The notes: a model not told the origin generated them from the sequence alone. Positions 44,548-54,504 are shown, counted from the stretch's first letter. The stretch is 64,000 nt of DNA from Nocardioides jishulii (GCF_006007965.1 NZ_CP040748.1:372001-436000); one strand, 5' to 3'. Program-made: numbers and translations.

Positions 44548-45796
44548 GGCCCGCCTCCGCCTTCTCGCCTCTCACTGCCTCTTCGCACTGGGGTTCAAGA
44601 TTACGCAAAGACCCTGCAGACACGCCGAGGACGAGGGCGACCAGCCACAGCGAGGTGAGCAGCACGGCTGCGACATTCACCCCGGCGAGCTCGGTCAGTA
44701 CCGCGGCGGCGACGATCCCGACCGGTGGGGCTGCGGTGATGATCGCGTTCTGTGTCCCCATGATCCGTCCCCGCATCTGCTCGGGGACTCGCTCGATCAT
44801 CAGCACTCCGACCAAGCTGCCGAACAGTCCACTGGACAGCCCGACAACGAACGCCCCGGCGAGCACCACCCACACTGAGGAAAGGGGGGCAATGAGGCCG
44901 AACCCAAGAGTGCTGCCGAACAACCCGGCCAGGAACCACATTCGCCGAGGACCCCTCGTCCCGGCCACTGCGTAGACCGTTCCGCCGACGAGCATCCCAC
45001 CAGCCAGGGCGGTGAGAACGAACCCGAGCATTCCTGGCTGCGCGACCAGTGTGAAGAAGACCGGCAGGATCAGCCCTTGCAGGGAGGCCAGCACGATCAC
45101 CGACACCACACTGAGTGTCGTCGTGACCAGCAGAAATGGGCTGCGGAACAGCACCCGCCACCCGTCACGCAGTTGTGACCACCCGCTCCCGGACATCGCC
45201 GCCGCTGAGCCGTCCGGGGTGACGATCGTTCCGACCCGGTGTGGGATGAGCAACGTGAGAAGCGCGGCGACCAGCGAGGTGGCCGCAGTGATCCACAGCA
45301 CCTGGGACCCGTCGAAGAGCACCATGAGCGTGCCCGCGATCGCGGGGCCGAGGAGCAGCGCCACTGCGCCCAACGCCTCGCGGATGCCCATGAGCCGTTC
45401 CGCAGAGTTCCCGCTGTGACGCACGATCGCCGGTAACAGCGCATCCCTCGCTGTCAATCCAGGTACGTCACCCAGAGAACCGATGATGCCAAACAGAATG
45501 AACCACCCCACGCTCAGACCCGCAATCATGTCGATCAGCGGGAGAGCTGCGATCGCTGCCGCCGACACAAGATCGGTCACGACCGACGATGTACGGCGGT
45601 TGATGTTGTCGATCACCATCCCCATCAGCAGGCCAGCGAGCACCGCAGGGATCGCGGTCGCTGCGGCAACGGCACCCGCGCCCAGGACGCTGCCGGTTAC
45701 CTGCAGCACGATCAGTGGCAGAGCAACCCCAGCGATCGAGTTGCCAAGCAGGGACAGCAGATAGGACGCCAGATACGCGGAGGGAATGAGCTTCAT
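44540..45796 (-). CDS. MFS transporter, drug-efflux type
   Basis: 418 residues with 12 hydrophobic helices. Loop motifs MVIDNINRRTSSVVTDLVSA between helices 2 and 3 and ERVPEQMRGRIMGTQNAI later are typical of MFS antiporters (MFS_3-like). Start ATG 45796. Upstream, reverse-strand TTGACC and CTGACT are 19 bases apart, the long spacing that MerR activators correct, and CTGACT is six bases from the ATG. With the coupled MerR gene this is probably a self-regulated efflux operon. Confidence 0.88.
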   Translation of the reverse strand: MKLIPSAYLASYLLSLLGNSIAGVALPLIVLQVTGSVLGAGAVAAATAIPAVLAGLLMGMVIDNINRRTSSVVTDLVSAAAIAALPLIDMIAGLSVGWFILFGIIGSLGDVPGLTARDALLPAIVRHSGNSAERLMGIREALGAVALLLGPAIAGTLMVLFDGSQVLWITAATSLVAALLTLLIPHRVGTIVTPDGSAAAMSGSGWSQLRDGWRVLFRSPFLLVTTTLSVVSVIVLASLQGLILPVFFTLVAQPGMLGFVLTALAGGMLVGGTVYAVAGTRGPRRMWFLAGLFGSTLGFGLIAPLSSVWVVLAGAFVVGLSSGLFGSLVGVLMIERVPEQMRGRIMGTQNAIITAAPPVGIVAAAVLTELAGVNVAAVLLTSLWLVALVLGVSAGSLRNLEPQCEEAVRGEKAEAGRA

Positions 45797-46090
45797 GCAT
45801 CCAGTCAGAACCATGACGCAGGGGCGGGGTCAAGCGCCGAGCGGGCGAGCGCACCATCCAGGGCGAAGCAGCCTCGTCCGCCCTGGCCGACACCAGCACC
45901 CTGACCCGCTGAATCTCTCACTGAGAGTGTCCCTGGTGGTGTCCGGCCGCGGTCACGTGGCGGGCCTCACCTCTACCACCCTGCTGCTTCCCACAGGGCT
46001 GACCGGGCTTGAGCCGTTGCCGACAATGGATCACGACCCGCCACAGGACCGAGTCGTCGTGTGAGACCAGTATCCCCCCGAGAGAGACCC
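45797..46090. other. Intergenic region upstream of the MFS gene
   Basis: It holds the reverse-strand promoter (TTGACC 45833-45828, 19-base spacer, CTGACT) and the 13-bp palindrome CTCTCA-C-TGAGAG (45915-45927). No gene is supported. Confidence 0.45.
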
Positions 46091-46421
46091 GTGTCCGACC
46101 TGTTCAGCGCCACCCCCACGACCCTCACGAAGGCCAAGAAGCAGGACAAGTGGGCCCCCTAGACCTACCGGAAAGGCCCGGTCGTCCTGAAGGGCAAGGA
46201 CCGGCTCATCGCCTCCCGCTTCTCGTACGGCCTCACTCCGGCGTTGGCCAAGCAGGTCCGCAAGGCGGGCGGAGCACCTGCTGCACCCGTGGGCGATGGT
46301 CACAGGCCGCATTGCCGAGGCGGGCACGAGCGCCTTCTCCTCGACCCCGGCCCGTCTGCCCTACCGGGACCTGCGGGCGTACTCCGCGTCCATGCCTCCG
46401 CTGGTCACGCCCGCCCCCTGA
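46091..46421 (+). pseudogene. Broken gene of unknown function
   Basis: From GTG 46091 the frame reads SDLFSATPTTLTKAKKQ then meets TAG at 46160, continues TYRKGPVVLKGKDRLIASRFSYGLTPALAKQVRKA, and needs a +1 shift near 46270 to go on as EHLLHPWAMVTGRIAEAG to a stop at 46419. Both lesions lie in otherwise protein-like sequence, so this is a decayed gene. I cannot name its family. Confidence 0.55.
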
Positions 46422-46491
46422 CCGCCCAAGCCCATGGCGGTACTTGATGAGGTTCGCGACGGCGAGCAGGCCCATCAACTCGACAGTTGCC

Positions 46492-48349
46492 TCAGCGTTG
46501 GCGCCACACCACCCCGGCGGCGCCGCCACCCCGGCGTACGGGCTCGGCGACGGCGGTCATCCGACCTCGTCGGTCGAACTCGATCGCGGTGGCAGCCCCG
46601 ATCTCGGCAGCACTCGTGAAGCTGTCGCCGGACGGGACGAGCCGGTGGCCCAACGCGGTGAGCGGTGGGCCGTAGCGGTCGATGAAGGCGGGCTCGGCCG
46701 TCACGTTGGCGGTGTTGCGCTGCGTGGCGCGCGGCGCAGCGATCGCCTCGGGGATGCTCAGGCCCAGGTCGATCCGGTTCACGAGCATCTGGAGCACGGT
46801 CGTGATGATCGTGGACCCGCCGGGCGACCCGAGCGCCAGGAACGGCTTGCCCTGGCGCAGCACGATCGTGGGCGACATCGACGAGCGCGGACGCTTGCCG
46901 GGCTGGATCCGGTTGGGATCGTCGGCGTCGTACACGGTCGAGAAGTCGGTGAGCTCGTTGTTGAGCAGGAACCCGTGGCCGGGCACGACCTGGCCCGAGC
47001 CGCCGGTCTGCTCGATCGTCAACGTGTAGGCCACGACGTTGCCCCACCGGTCGGCCACGGTCAGGTGGGTGGTGGAGATGTTCTCGGTGTCCGCGTCGAC
47101 CTCGCCGGCGCGGGCGCGGTCGTCGCACACCCCGTCGTACGAGGTCACGTCACCCGCAGCGAGCGGCTTGGTGCTGGCGGCCTCGGGGTCGATGCCGCAG
47201 GCGCGCTCCGCGGCGAACCGGTCGCTGAGCAGGTCGGCCACGGGGACGTCGACGAACCTGGGGTCGCCGACGTAGGCGCCGCGGTCGGCGAAGGAGAGCG
47301 CGCTGGCCTCCAGGTAGTGGTGCAGCGCCTGGGTCTCGTCCATGTCGCCGAGGTCGAAGCGCTCCAGGATGTTGAGCGCCTCGCCCACGGTCGTGCCGCC
47401 GGATGAGCTGGGGGCCATGCCGAAGACCTGGAAGCCGCGGTAGCCGACGCTGGTGGGGCGCTGCTCACGCACCCGGTAGCCCCGCAGGTCGGCGGTCGAC
47501 AGGAAGCCGGGCGGCACCGGCAACGCCGTCGTCGAGCTCGTACGCGGCTTGCGCACCACGTCGACCATCAGCTCGGCCAGGGCGCCTCGGTAGAAGGAGT
47601 TCACGCCGCGGGTGCCCAGCATCTGGTAGGTGCGGGCCAGGTCCGGGTTGCGCAGGGTGCTCCCGACGCGCGGGGCGTCGCCGCGGGGGAGGAAGAGCCG
47701 GCTGGTCGCCGGGAACGCCTCGAAGCGCACCTTGTTGTCGAGGGTCTGCTGGCGGAAGGTCTCGTCGACCACGAACCCGCGCTGTGCCACCTTCACCGCT
47801 GGGGCGAGGGCGCGGCGGAGGTTGAAGGTGCCCCACTTGTCCAGGGCGCGCTGCCAGGTGGCCGGCGTGCCCGGCACCCCGACGGAGACGCCGCTGGTGA
47901 CCAGCTCCGGGGTGAAGCGGTAGGGCGCTCCGGTGGCCGGGTCGATGAACGCGTCGTTCGGCATGGCCGCCGGCGCTGTCTCGCGGCCGTCGATCGTGGA
48001 GACCCGCTGGGTGCGGCGTCGTAGTGGACGAAGTAGCCGCCCCCGCCGAGGCCGGCGCTGTAGGGCTCGGTGACGCCGAGCGTGGCGGCCGCTGCGACCG
48101 CCGCGTCGGTCGCGTTGCCGCCGCTGCGGAGCACGCCCAGCGCGGCCTGGGTCGCCTCCGGGTCGACGGTGGAGACGGCTCCGCCGAAACCGGTCGCCGT
48201 CGCCACCTTGGGGGGTTGCTTGCCCGGTGGGTGGTGCGGGCCGTGGCGGCCGGTGTGGCCTCAGCGCCGGGCGTGAGGAACAGGCCGGTCAGGGCCAGGG
48301 CGCAGGTGGCGGCCAGTGCGGTGCTGCGGATGCGGACAGACGTCGTCAT
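46492..48349 (-). pseudogene. ggt: Gamma-glutamyltransferase gene with two frameshifts
   Basis: The start MTTSVRIRSTALAATCALAL is a signal peptide after GGGAGGT. A shift near 48217-48232 separates it from VATATGFGGAVSTVDPEATQ; a second near 48011-48022 separates YFVHYDA from RVSTIDGRETAPAAMPNDAF. After that the frame is intact to the end, with the processing Thr in ENISTTHLTVADRWGN and the GGSTIITTVLQMLVN region. Each lesion equals one missing base. The full protein would be a secreted enzyme that cleaves gamma-glutamyl compounds. Either a true pseudogene or two sequencing errors in C/G runs. Confidence 0.82.
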
Positions 48350-48463
48350 GCGATCTACCTCCCGAGAAAGTGGCTCGACCACCGTCCCGCGACAGGACCT
48401 CGGTGTCCACCCCCTCAGCACGACTCGACGCCGGCGCCGCCGCTTCCCCCACCGCCAGGAGGG

Positions 48464-50605
48464 TCAGTCGTCGTCCATGTTGCGGGCGTCGCGGATGTCG
48501 TTCATCAGCTCGTGGATCCGCTCCCACTCCGCCTTGTCCACCGGGTCGTTGGAGAGGCGCAGGCTGGCGAGGTACTGCTCGATGGCCGAGTTGGGTTCCG
48601 AGACGTTGACCCGGTGCGTGTTCTCGGCCATCCAGTCGGAGAAGCCCGGCGGCTCACCGTGCTCGCCCACGTAGATCGTCCAGGCGAGCATCTGGTGCTG
48701 GGACTCCAGGCTCCAGCCCTTGCCCCAGTTCTCGTAGTTCTCGTTGGCCGCCGCGCCGGCCTCCGCCAGCGCCTTCAGCACGCTGTAGACGTCGCCGGCA
48801 CCCGGCACCTTCTCGATGGCCTTGCCGATGGCTGCGTCCATGACGGCGGTGAAGACGGGGCCGTAGTCGATCTCGGTGCCGTTGAGGTCCAGGATCCCGA
48901 GCAGGTAGCCGACCTCGTTGGCGATGGCGCGGTCGCTGGTCTCTCCGCGCGCGGCGATGAGTTCCTTGATGACGTCGTTGACGTCGACCCGGTCGCCGAG
49001 CTGGTCGACGATGCGGGCGACCTGCTCGTGGTCGACGGTCGAGTAGTTGCTCGCGAGCATCGAGATGAACTCGGGGTTGTTGAAGTGCGGGGCGAGCCGG
49101 TCGAGCAGCTCGTCGCGCAGGGGCGTGTTGAGTCCGTCGTGCACCGAGTGGATGAGCGCGGCGGCGGCGTACGGGTGCTTCTGCTCGACGGCGGAGGCGA
49201 AGATCTCCTGCCAGACCTGCTCCTTGATCCGCCAGGTGTCCTGGTGGAAGGGGCCGTCCTCGGGGTTGCTCCAGCCGTCGCTGATCAGGCCCTCGGCGAT
49301 CCACTTCGCCGTGTCCTTGTCGATGGTGTTGAAGAAGGTCGCGAGCCGGTCGGCGTCGAGGTCGCTCGACCATGCCTTCGCCATGTCCTCGAAGCCGTCG
49401 TACTTGCTCTGAAGCAGGCGCTGGGCGGTGTCGGGGGTGGGGTTGTTGGCCTCGTACCTGCTGTTGTTCATGCGGTCGAGGAAGGCCAGGCCGATGAGCT
49501 GGAGCCGCGAGTCGGCGTAGTCGGAGCCGAGCATCATCCCGAAGCGGGGAGCGGAGCCGTCCGGGGGCGCCGAGAGCTCGGAGGCGAACTTGACCACCGT
49601 CGCGTCGTCGAACTGCGAGAGCCCTGCGGCCAGCGCGTCGTTGAACTTCTCCAGCGACTCCGCCCAGTCGGCCGGCACGCCCTGGCCGTCGAAGAGCGGG
49701 TTCATCGACTGGTCGATGCTGTTGTAGAGGTTGTTGAGTCCCTCGGGGCCCAGCGCCTTGACGAGCGCCTTGGTGTAGTGCGGGTCGCCGTGCTTGCCGC
49801 CCATGCGCTCCATCAGCGCGCGCAGCGCTGCCGGGTCCTCGATCGAGCCGTTCTCGCCGAGCAGCCGCTCCAGCTCGGCCAGGTCGGCGGCCGCCTCCTG
49901 ACGGGCGAGCTCGGCGATCTCGGCCTCACGCTTCTGGGTCGCGAGCAGCAGGTCGTCCATGGCGCTGTGGTCGAGCGTACGAGGCATGGAACCGGTCGCG
50001 CGGTAGTGCGAGAGGACCTCGGGAGTCACCTTGACGATGAGGGCCTCGTCGATCGCCTTCCCGGTCTCGCGGGTGCGGTGGCTGAGCCACTGCTTGGTGA
50101 GGCCGAAGGAGCGGGTGAGGTTGGTCTGGTCGACCCGTCGGGTCTCGGCGGCCGAGTCGATCGCGTTGCGGCGGATCTGGTCGATCTCGTCGCGGAAGGC
50201 GCGGTTGACGGGGCCGCCGTCCTTGGGCTTCGCCGCCGCCAGGTTGCGCGTCCTTGCCTGGTCAGCGCCCTTGACCGCGTCGTCGTAGGCGGTCTGGGTG
50301 TCTTCCCACTTGCGGTTCATCGAGGCGACCTGGTCGATCGCATCCTCGTAGTCGCGAGCGAGGTCACGCAGCGCCTTGGCGGAGTCGCGGAACTTGGGCG
50401 CGAACCTCTGCAGGTGGCCGCCGAGCGCGGTCATCTCGCCCTTGATCGAGGTGGCGGCCTCGCCGGTCCACGACTGGCCGATCTCGTCCGGCGTGGAGGA
50501 GAGGGTCGTGCCCTTGTCACCGACGGTCTGGGCGGTGTTGTCCATCGTCCGAGCAGCCTCGCGGAGCTTCTCGGGGTGGACGTCGAGCTGGAAGTGGTCG
50601 GTCAT
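48464..50605 (-). CDS. Large WXG100-type protein, possible type VII substrate (DUF6571-like)
   Basis: 713 residues. The first 100 form a helical hairpin with SWTG at the turn (DEIGQSWTGEAATSIKGEM), as in WXG100/LXG proteins exported by type VII systems. The next part is coiled, and from about 225 a large helical region includes ALVKALGPEGLNNLYNSI and LIHSVHDGLNTPLRDELLDRL, which resembles DUF6571. No toxin domain or immunity gene is obvious. It is coupled to a small WXG100-like gene four bases upstream. No secretion core genes lie in the window. Confidence 0.8.
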   Translation of the reverse strand: MTDHFQLDVHPEKLREAARTMDNTAQTVGDKGTTLSSTPDEIGQSWTGEAATSIKGEMTALGGHLQRFAPKFRDSAKALRDLARDYEDAIDQVASMNRKWEDTQTAYDDAVKGADQARTRNLAAAKPKDGGPVNRAFRDEIDQIRRNAIDSAAETRRVDQTNLTRSFGLTKQWLSHRTRETGKAIDEALIVKVTPEVLSHYRATGSMPRTLDHSAMDDLLLATQKREAEIAELARQEAAADLAELERLLGENGSIEDPAALRALMERMGGKHGDPHYTKALVKALGPEGLNNLYNSIDQSMNPLFDGQGVPADWAESLEKFNDALAAGLSQFDDATVVKFASELSAPPDGSAPRFGMMLGSDYADSRLQLIGLAFLDRMNNSRYEANNPTPDTAQRLLQSKYDGFEDMAKAWSSDLDADRLATFFNTIDKDTAKWIAEGLISDGWSNPEDGPFHQDTWRIKEQVWQEIFASAVEQKHPYAAAALIHSVHDGLNTPLRDELLDRLAPHFNNPEFISMLASNYSTVDHEQVARIVDQLGDRVDVNDVIKELIAARGETSDRAIANEVGYLLGILDLNGTEIDYGPVFTAVMDAAIGKAIEKVPGAGDVYSVLKALAEAGAAANENYENWGKGWSLESQHQMLAWTIYVGEHGEPPGFSDWMAENTHRVNVSEPNSAIEQYLASLRLSNDPVDKAEWERIHELMNDIRDARNMDDD

Positions 50606-50609
50606 GGGA

Positions 50610-50900
50610 TCACCGGCTCGCTGCGTTGTCGGCGTCGATCCGCTCGAGGTCGACCTCGAGCTGGTTGGTGTTGCCGGCGATGATCTGCGCCGAGTCGATG
50701 CACTGGTCGAGGAAGGCGCGCCACGAGAGGCGGAACGCGTCCGCGCCGGCGTCGATGGCGCCGGAGAACTCGCCTGCCCCTGCGTTCATCTGGTGACTGA
50801 GGCCCGCGATGGACCCGCGCACGCCGGACAGCTCGTCCTCGGCCTTGTTGAAGCGTTTGACCACCTTTGCGGCCGCTTCCTTCGACATCGTGATCGCCAC
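50610..50900 (-). CDS. Small WXG100-like protein
   Basis: 96 residues, the usual length, helical, with SWRAFLDQ near the centre in place of WxG. It likely pairs with the larger protein encoded four bases downstream. I chose GTG 50900 because reverse-strand TATGTT (50913-50908) lies seven bases before it, the leaderless layout seen elsewhere; later ATG starts remain possible. Confidence 0.78.
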   Translation of the reverse strand: MAITMSKEAAAKVVKRFNKAEDELSGVRGSIAGLSHQMNAGAGEFSGAIDAGADAFRLSWRAFLDQCIDSAQIIAGNTNQLEVDLERIDADNAASR

Positions 50901-51065
50901 GGCATGCAACATACCGCGTGCCGAGGTGGCTGAAACCTCCTCGACGCCAGCGTTTGTGCGCGGGCGCGCCCCCGTGCGCCCCCGTGCGCGAGGAAGCGCC
51001 CCGATAGGGTCGTACGCCTGAGCGTCCCATCACGTCCGGTGGCGCGCGTTTCGAAGGGAAGTCGC

Positions 51066-51986
51066 TTGTTCACGTTCGTCCTCGCACTCTTGATGCTGCT
51101 CGCGGCAGTTGCCATGTTCGCCGTCGGGAAGTCGAAGGGGCGCGGTCGCGCGCTCGGCCTCGTCCCGCTCCTCGCCGGCGGCGTCCTCATGGCCATGGCC
51201 TGCACGACCATCATCCAGGCGAAGAACGTCGGCGTCCTGACCACGTTCGGCAAGCCGACCCGCTCGCTCAACGCGGGACTCCACGTCAAGGCGCCGTGGC
51301 AGAAGGTCACCGAGCTCGACGGCACCAAGATCACCAACAAGTACACCGGTGAGGAGCGCATCGAGGTGCGCATCGGCGATGGCACCACCGCCGCCGTGGA
51401 GACCGCCATCCGCTGGTCGATCGTGGGGGAGAAGGCCGACGAGATCTACGCCGACTACCGCAGCGACGACGTCAACATGAACGTCCGCGAGGCGCTCGTC
51501 GAGACGGTCTTCAAGAACGCGATCAACGCCGTTTTCGGCCAGTACAACCCGACGGCCGAGCTCGTCACCGTCGACCCGAACTCCGACAAGCGCCTCAACT
51601 TCGTGCCCGACTACGACGGGCTCGCCGCCGAGGTCACCGAGTCGATGAAGCAGCGCGTCGCCGACTCCGGCGGCTACGTGAAGATCGAGTTCGTCACCCT
51701 CTCGGGCATCAGCCTCTCGCCGGAGACGCAGAAGAAGATCAACGAGTTCCAGGCCGAGGTCGCGCGTACGCAGGTCGCCCTGCAGGCCGAGCGCACCAAC
51801 CGGGCCCAGGCCGCGGCCAACAAGGCGCTGTCCACCTCGGTCAGCAACAACCCCAACGTCCTCGTCTCCCGCTGCCTCGACACGCTGCAGATGATGGTCG
51901 AGAACCAGCAGCCCGTGCCGGCTGGCTTCACCTGCTGGCCCGGCCAGAGCTCCAACCTCGTGCTGGGTGGCAACGGCAAGAACTGA
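51066..51986 (+). CDS. SPFH/Band 7 (prohibitin-like) membrane protein
   Basis: About 306 residues. Two hydrophobic helices at the start (FTFVLALLMLLAAVAMFAVG and LVPLLAGGVLMAMACTTI), then an SPFH domain: KNVGVLTTFGKPTRSLNAGLHVKAPWQ and an Ala-rich helix near the end (VARTQVALQAERTNRAQAAANKALS). Such proteins form ring-like membrane scaffolds. TTG 51066 has GAAGGGAAG upstream; GTG 51039 is an alternative start. A TAGGGT box lies near 51004. Confidence 0.85.
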   Translation: MFTFVLALLMLLAAVAMFAVGKSKGRGRALGLVPLLAGGVLMAMACTTIIQAKNVGVLTTFGKPTRSLNAGLHVKAPWQKVTELDGTKITNKYTGEERIEVRIGDGTTAAVETAIRWSIVGEKADEIYADYRSDDVNMNVREALVETVFKNAINAVFGQYNPTAELVTVDPNSDKRLNFVPDYDGLAAEVTESMKQRVADSGGYVKIEFVTLSGISLSPETQKKINEFQAEVARTQVALQAERTNRAQAAANKALSTSVSNNPNVLVSRCLDTLQMMVENQQPVPAGFTCWPGQSSNLVLGGNGKN

Positions 51987-52002
51987 GCCGCCCGCTCCCC
52001 GC

Positions 52003-52048
52003 AGACGACACCGCCCCCGGACCCATCGGTCCGGGGGCGGTGTCGTCT
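52003..52048. terminator. 21-bp perfect hairpin
   Basis: Arms 52003-52023 and 52028-52048 pair with no mismatch around CATC. It separates the converging SPFH and zinc-ribbon genes and can stop both. Confidence 0.85.
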
Positions 52049-52062
52049 CGTGCGGTGGTGCC

Positions 52063-54141
52063 TCAGATCTCCGGCTTCTCCGGCAGCTCGCGCTTGCGGA
52101 TCTCCTTGATCGCGTCGGTGGACGCCGTGCGCCACTCCTCGACCGCGGCGGTCACCGCCGCGGCCTGTGCTTCACGGGCGGCGACCAGAGCCGTCCAGGC
52201 CGGGGCCTGGGCGAGCGAGCAGCCCGCGGTGCAGGCGGCTGCGGCGTCGGCAGCGGCACGGACGGTGTCGGCGCTGCTGCCCAGGGCCGTGACGAGCGCC
52301 GAGATCTCGGTGGCGACCTCGGGCGGAGTGCCGAGGCCGAGCACCTGCGTACGCAGGGCATCGCGCGCGTCGGCGGCTGCCACGAGCGTGCTGTACGTCG
52401 CGCCGGCCGTGCCTGCGTCGTCCTGGGGACCGGAGGCGAGGAAGGACGCGAGGGAGGAGTCGAGCGCCGTGAACTCGGTCAGCACCTGGTCGATGCTCTC
52501 GCGGGCCGCCTTGACGGCAGCGACGTCGTCCTTCTTGGCGGTGCGGGCCGACTCGGTCTGGGTCTCCCAGTCGTTCCACGCCGTGGTGGCCGCTGTGACC
52601 ATCGCGTCGGCCTTGGTCAGCGCGACCTTGAGGTCGGTGCCGCCGTCGGCCAGCTCGTCGGCCTTGCGCTCGACCTGGGTGCGGATCGCCTCCCACTGGT
52701 TGAGCGTGGCCGGGCGCAGGCGCGTCAACTTCGACAGGGCGTCCTGCACGGCTGCGTGCCGGGCGAGGCCGGCAGTGTCGACGCTGGTGCCGTCGAGGCT
52801 GTCGACCGCGCCGCTCAGCGAGGTCGCACCCGTGGCGGCCCGGTTGCCGATGCCGCGCAGGGCCTTGATCCGCTCCGCGGCCGCGAGGTCGACGGTGAGC
52901 TCCTTCGTACGCCGCTCGGCGCTCTGGACGGCGGCGGCGCCGACGACCTTGTCCGCCTCCGTGACGAGAGCGGGGCCGGGCAGGTCCTCGGTGCTTCCGC
53001 CCGCGGTCTTGATGTCGCCCTCCACGCCGGAGAGCGCCTCGAGGCCGGACTTCAGTTCGCCCCGGGCGGCACCCCAGGTGCCGAACTCCTCCTCGTCGAG
53101 CGTGGTGAGCTGCTCGGCGGCGCGGGAGACCTCGAGCTGTGCGCCGACGGCGCGGCGCACGGCGCTCGAGAAGTTGGTGCTCCGACCGTTGGCGGTGGAG
53201 CGGGTGTCCTCGAGCTTCTTGGTCACCTCGACGAAGTCCTCGGCGGCCGCCGAGATGTCGGTGGTCGACCTGGCGCCCACGAGCTTGGTGGAGGCGTTCA
53301 TGAACGCGCCGTGCGACGTCTCGAACGCCTCGCGCACCGGCTCGTCCTGGGTGCCCTGCCACCAGAACCACCCGCCGCCGATGAGGGCGGCCACGAGCGC
53401 GACGGACAGGAGGATGGCGAGGCCCTTCCCGCGCTTGCGGGGGGCGTCGTCGGTGTCGTACGCCGTCGGCTCGTCCTGCGTCGGAACAGGAGGCACCACG
53501 GCGGTGGCGGAGGTGAGGGCGGACGCCGGGGCGGGGGCGAGGGCGAGCACGGTGGTCTCCCCGTCCGGGGTCCGCACGGCGGTCTGGTCCGGCGTCTGCT
53601 CCCGCGCCACCATCGGCCATGCCTGGGTGGCAGCCAGGTCGTACTGGGTCGCCTCGCCGTCGGCGAGAGCGGGACGCTCAGCGGTGTCATCGACGGTGGC
53701 GCTGTCCGCGGCCTCAGCGTCGGCCCCAGCGTCGGTGTCGGTGTCGGTGTCGGCGTCGAGCTCCGCGTCGGCGTCAGCGTCGGTCTCCGCGTCGGGCTCC
53801 GCGTCGGTCTCGACGTCCGTGGGGGCCTCGGCCTCGACGTCGGTCCCCAGGTCGGCCTCCGGGTCGCCATCGACGTCGGTGTCGGCACCGGTGGAGGAGG
53901 GGGTCACGAGGTCCTCGGGACGGGAGAGCAGCGACCCCTCGACGAGCGGTGTCTCGGACGTACCGGTCTCACCGCCGCGGTTCCAGGCGGGCTTGAAGAG
54001 GCCGGTGTCCCACAGGCCGGGCGGGATCGCGATGGTGGCCGTGTCGTCCGCGCGCGGGGCAGCGGGACACGAGTGCTCACCTGCTCCCGTCACTGCACCA
54101 CAGTCCGGGCAGATCTCGGTGCGGCTGTCCTTGTTGTCCAT
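52063..54141 (-). CDS. Zinc-ribbon membrane protein with an Asp/Glu/Thr repeat
   Basis: 692 residues. The N-terminal ICPDCGAVTGAGEHSCP is a zinc ribbon. Residues about 95-150 are a low-complexity run of D-x pairs (TDVETDAEPDAETDADAD and similar). A single membrane helix near 245 (GLAILLSVALVAALIGGGW) separates this from a long extracellular Ala-rich coiled domain with a Cys pair (AACTAGCSLAQ). GGAAGGA precedes ATG 54141. The long open frames on the opposite strand are artefacts. It may scaffold the cell envelope; function unknown. Confidence 0.8.
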   Translation of the reverse strand: MDNKDSRTEICPDCGAVTGAGEHSCPAAPRADDTATIAIPPGLWDTGLFKPAWNRGGETGTSETPLVEGSLLSRPEDLVTPSSTGADTDVDGDPEADLGTDVEAEAPTDVETDAEPDAETDADADAELDADTDTDTDAGADAEAADSATVDDTAERPALADGEATQYDLAATQAWPMVAREQTPDQTAVRTPDGETTVLALAPAPASALTSATAVVPPVPTQDEPTAYDTDDAPRKRGKGLAILLSVALVAALIGGGWFWWQGTQDEPVREAFETSHGAFMNASTKLVGARSTTDISAAAEDFVEVTKKLEDTRSTANGRSTNFSSAVRRAVGAQLEVSRAAEQLTTLDEEEFGTWGAARGELKSGLEALSGVEGDIKTAGGSTEDLPGPALVTEADKVVGAAAVQSAERRTKELTVDLAAAERIKALRGIGNRAATGATSLSGAVDSLDGTSVDTAGLARHAAVQDALSKLTRLRPATLNQWEAIRTQVERKADELADGGTDLKVALTKADAMVTAATTAWNDWETQTESARTAKKDDVAAVKAARESIDQVLTEFTALDSSLASFLASGPQDDAGTAGATYSTLVAAADARDALRTQVLGLGTPPEVATEISALVTALGSSADTVRAAADAAAACTAGCSLAQAPAWTALVAAREAQAAAVTAAVEEWRTASTDAIKEIRKRELPEKPEI

Positions 54142-54504
54142 GGGTCCTTCCCCGTCACTACGGCTAACAGGGTGAAATTACCTGCGACTGGTCGTTGGGG
54201 GAGGCAAGTGGTCGAGATCGTGCCTACTTGACTGCACGGCACGGGTCCTCGGGTGCCATGCAAAGCTCACGAAAGGCGTGGAAAATTCGAGCCTCAGGGG
54301 ACTGTTGCTGAGCGCGGAAGTTGGTAGTCTGCGTCTCGCAACAGGTGCAAGTTCCAGCTGGTAGACGCCCGCGGAGTTTGTGATCCAACGGCGTTTCCTT
54401 CTTCGGGCCCGACGTGGTCTGCAAGTCGGAGCGACGTGTCACCGCATCTGATGCGGGTCCGTCGAGGTGGCGGACTCTCGCCCCGACTAAGGAGTACAAG
54501 AGCA
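54142..54504. other. Upstream region of the cold-shock gene
   Basis: No gene in 363 bases. It includes a putative promoter TAGTCT (54325-54330) and then a 168-base leader to the cspA ATG, typical of the long cold-shock leader that folds and controls translation. AAGGAG lies ten bases before the ATG. Confidence 0.5.

Noticed and set aside
53700..53890. A CRISPR-like or tandem-repeat array
   Set aside because: The repeats encode the acidic Asp-x run of the membrane protein; there are no spacers or regular units.
51967..54231. Two long forward open frames over the zinc-ribbon gene
   Set aside because: They lack ribosome sites and have low-complexity Ser/Val/Ala composition; the reverse frame has a zinc ribbon, a membrane helix and a ribosome site.
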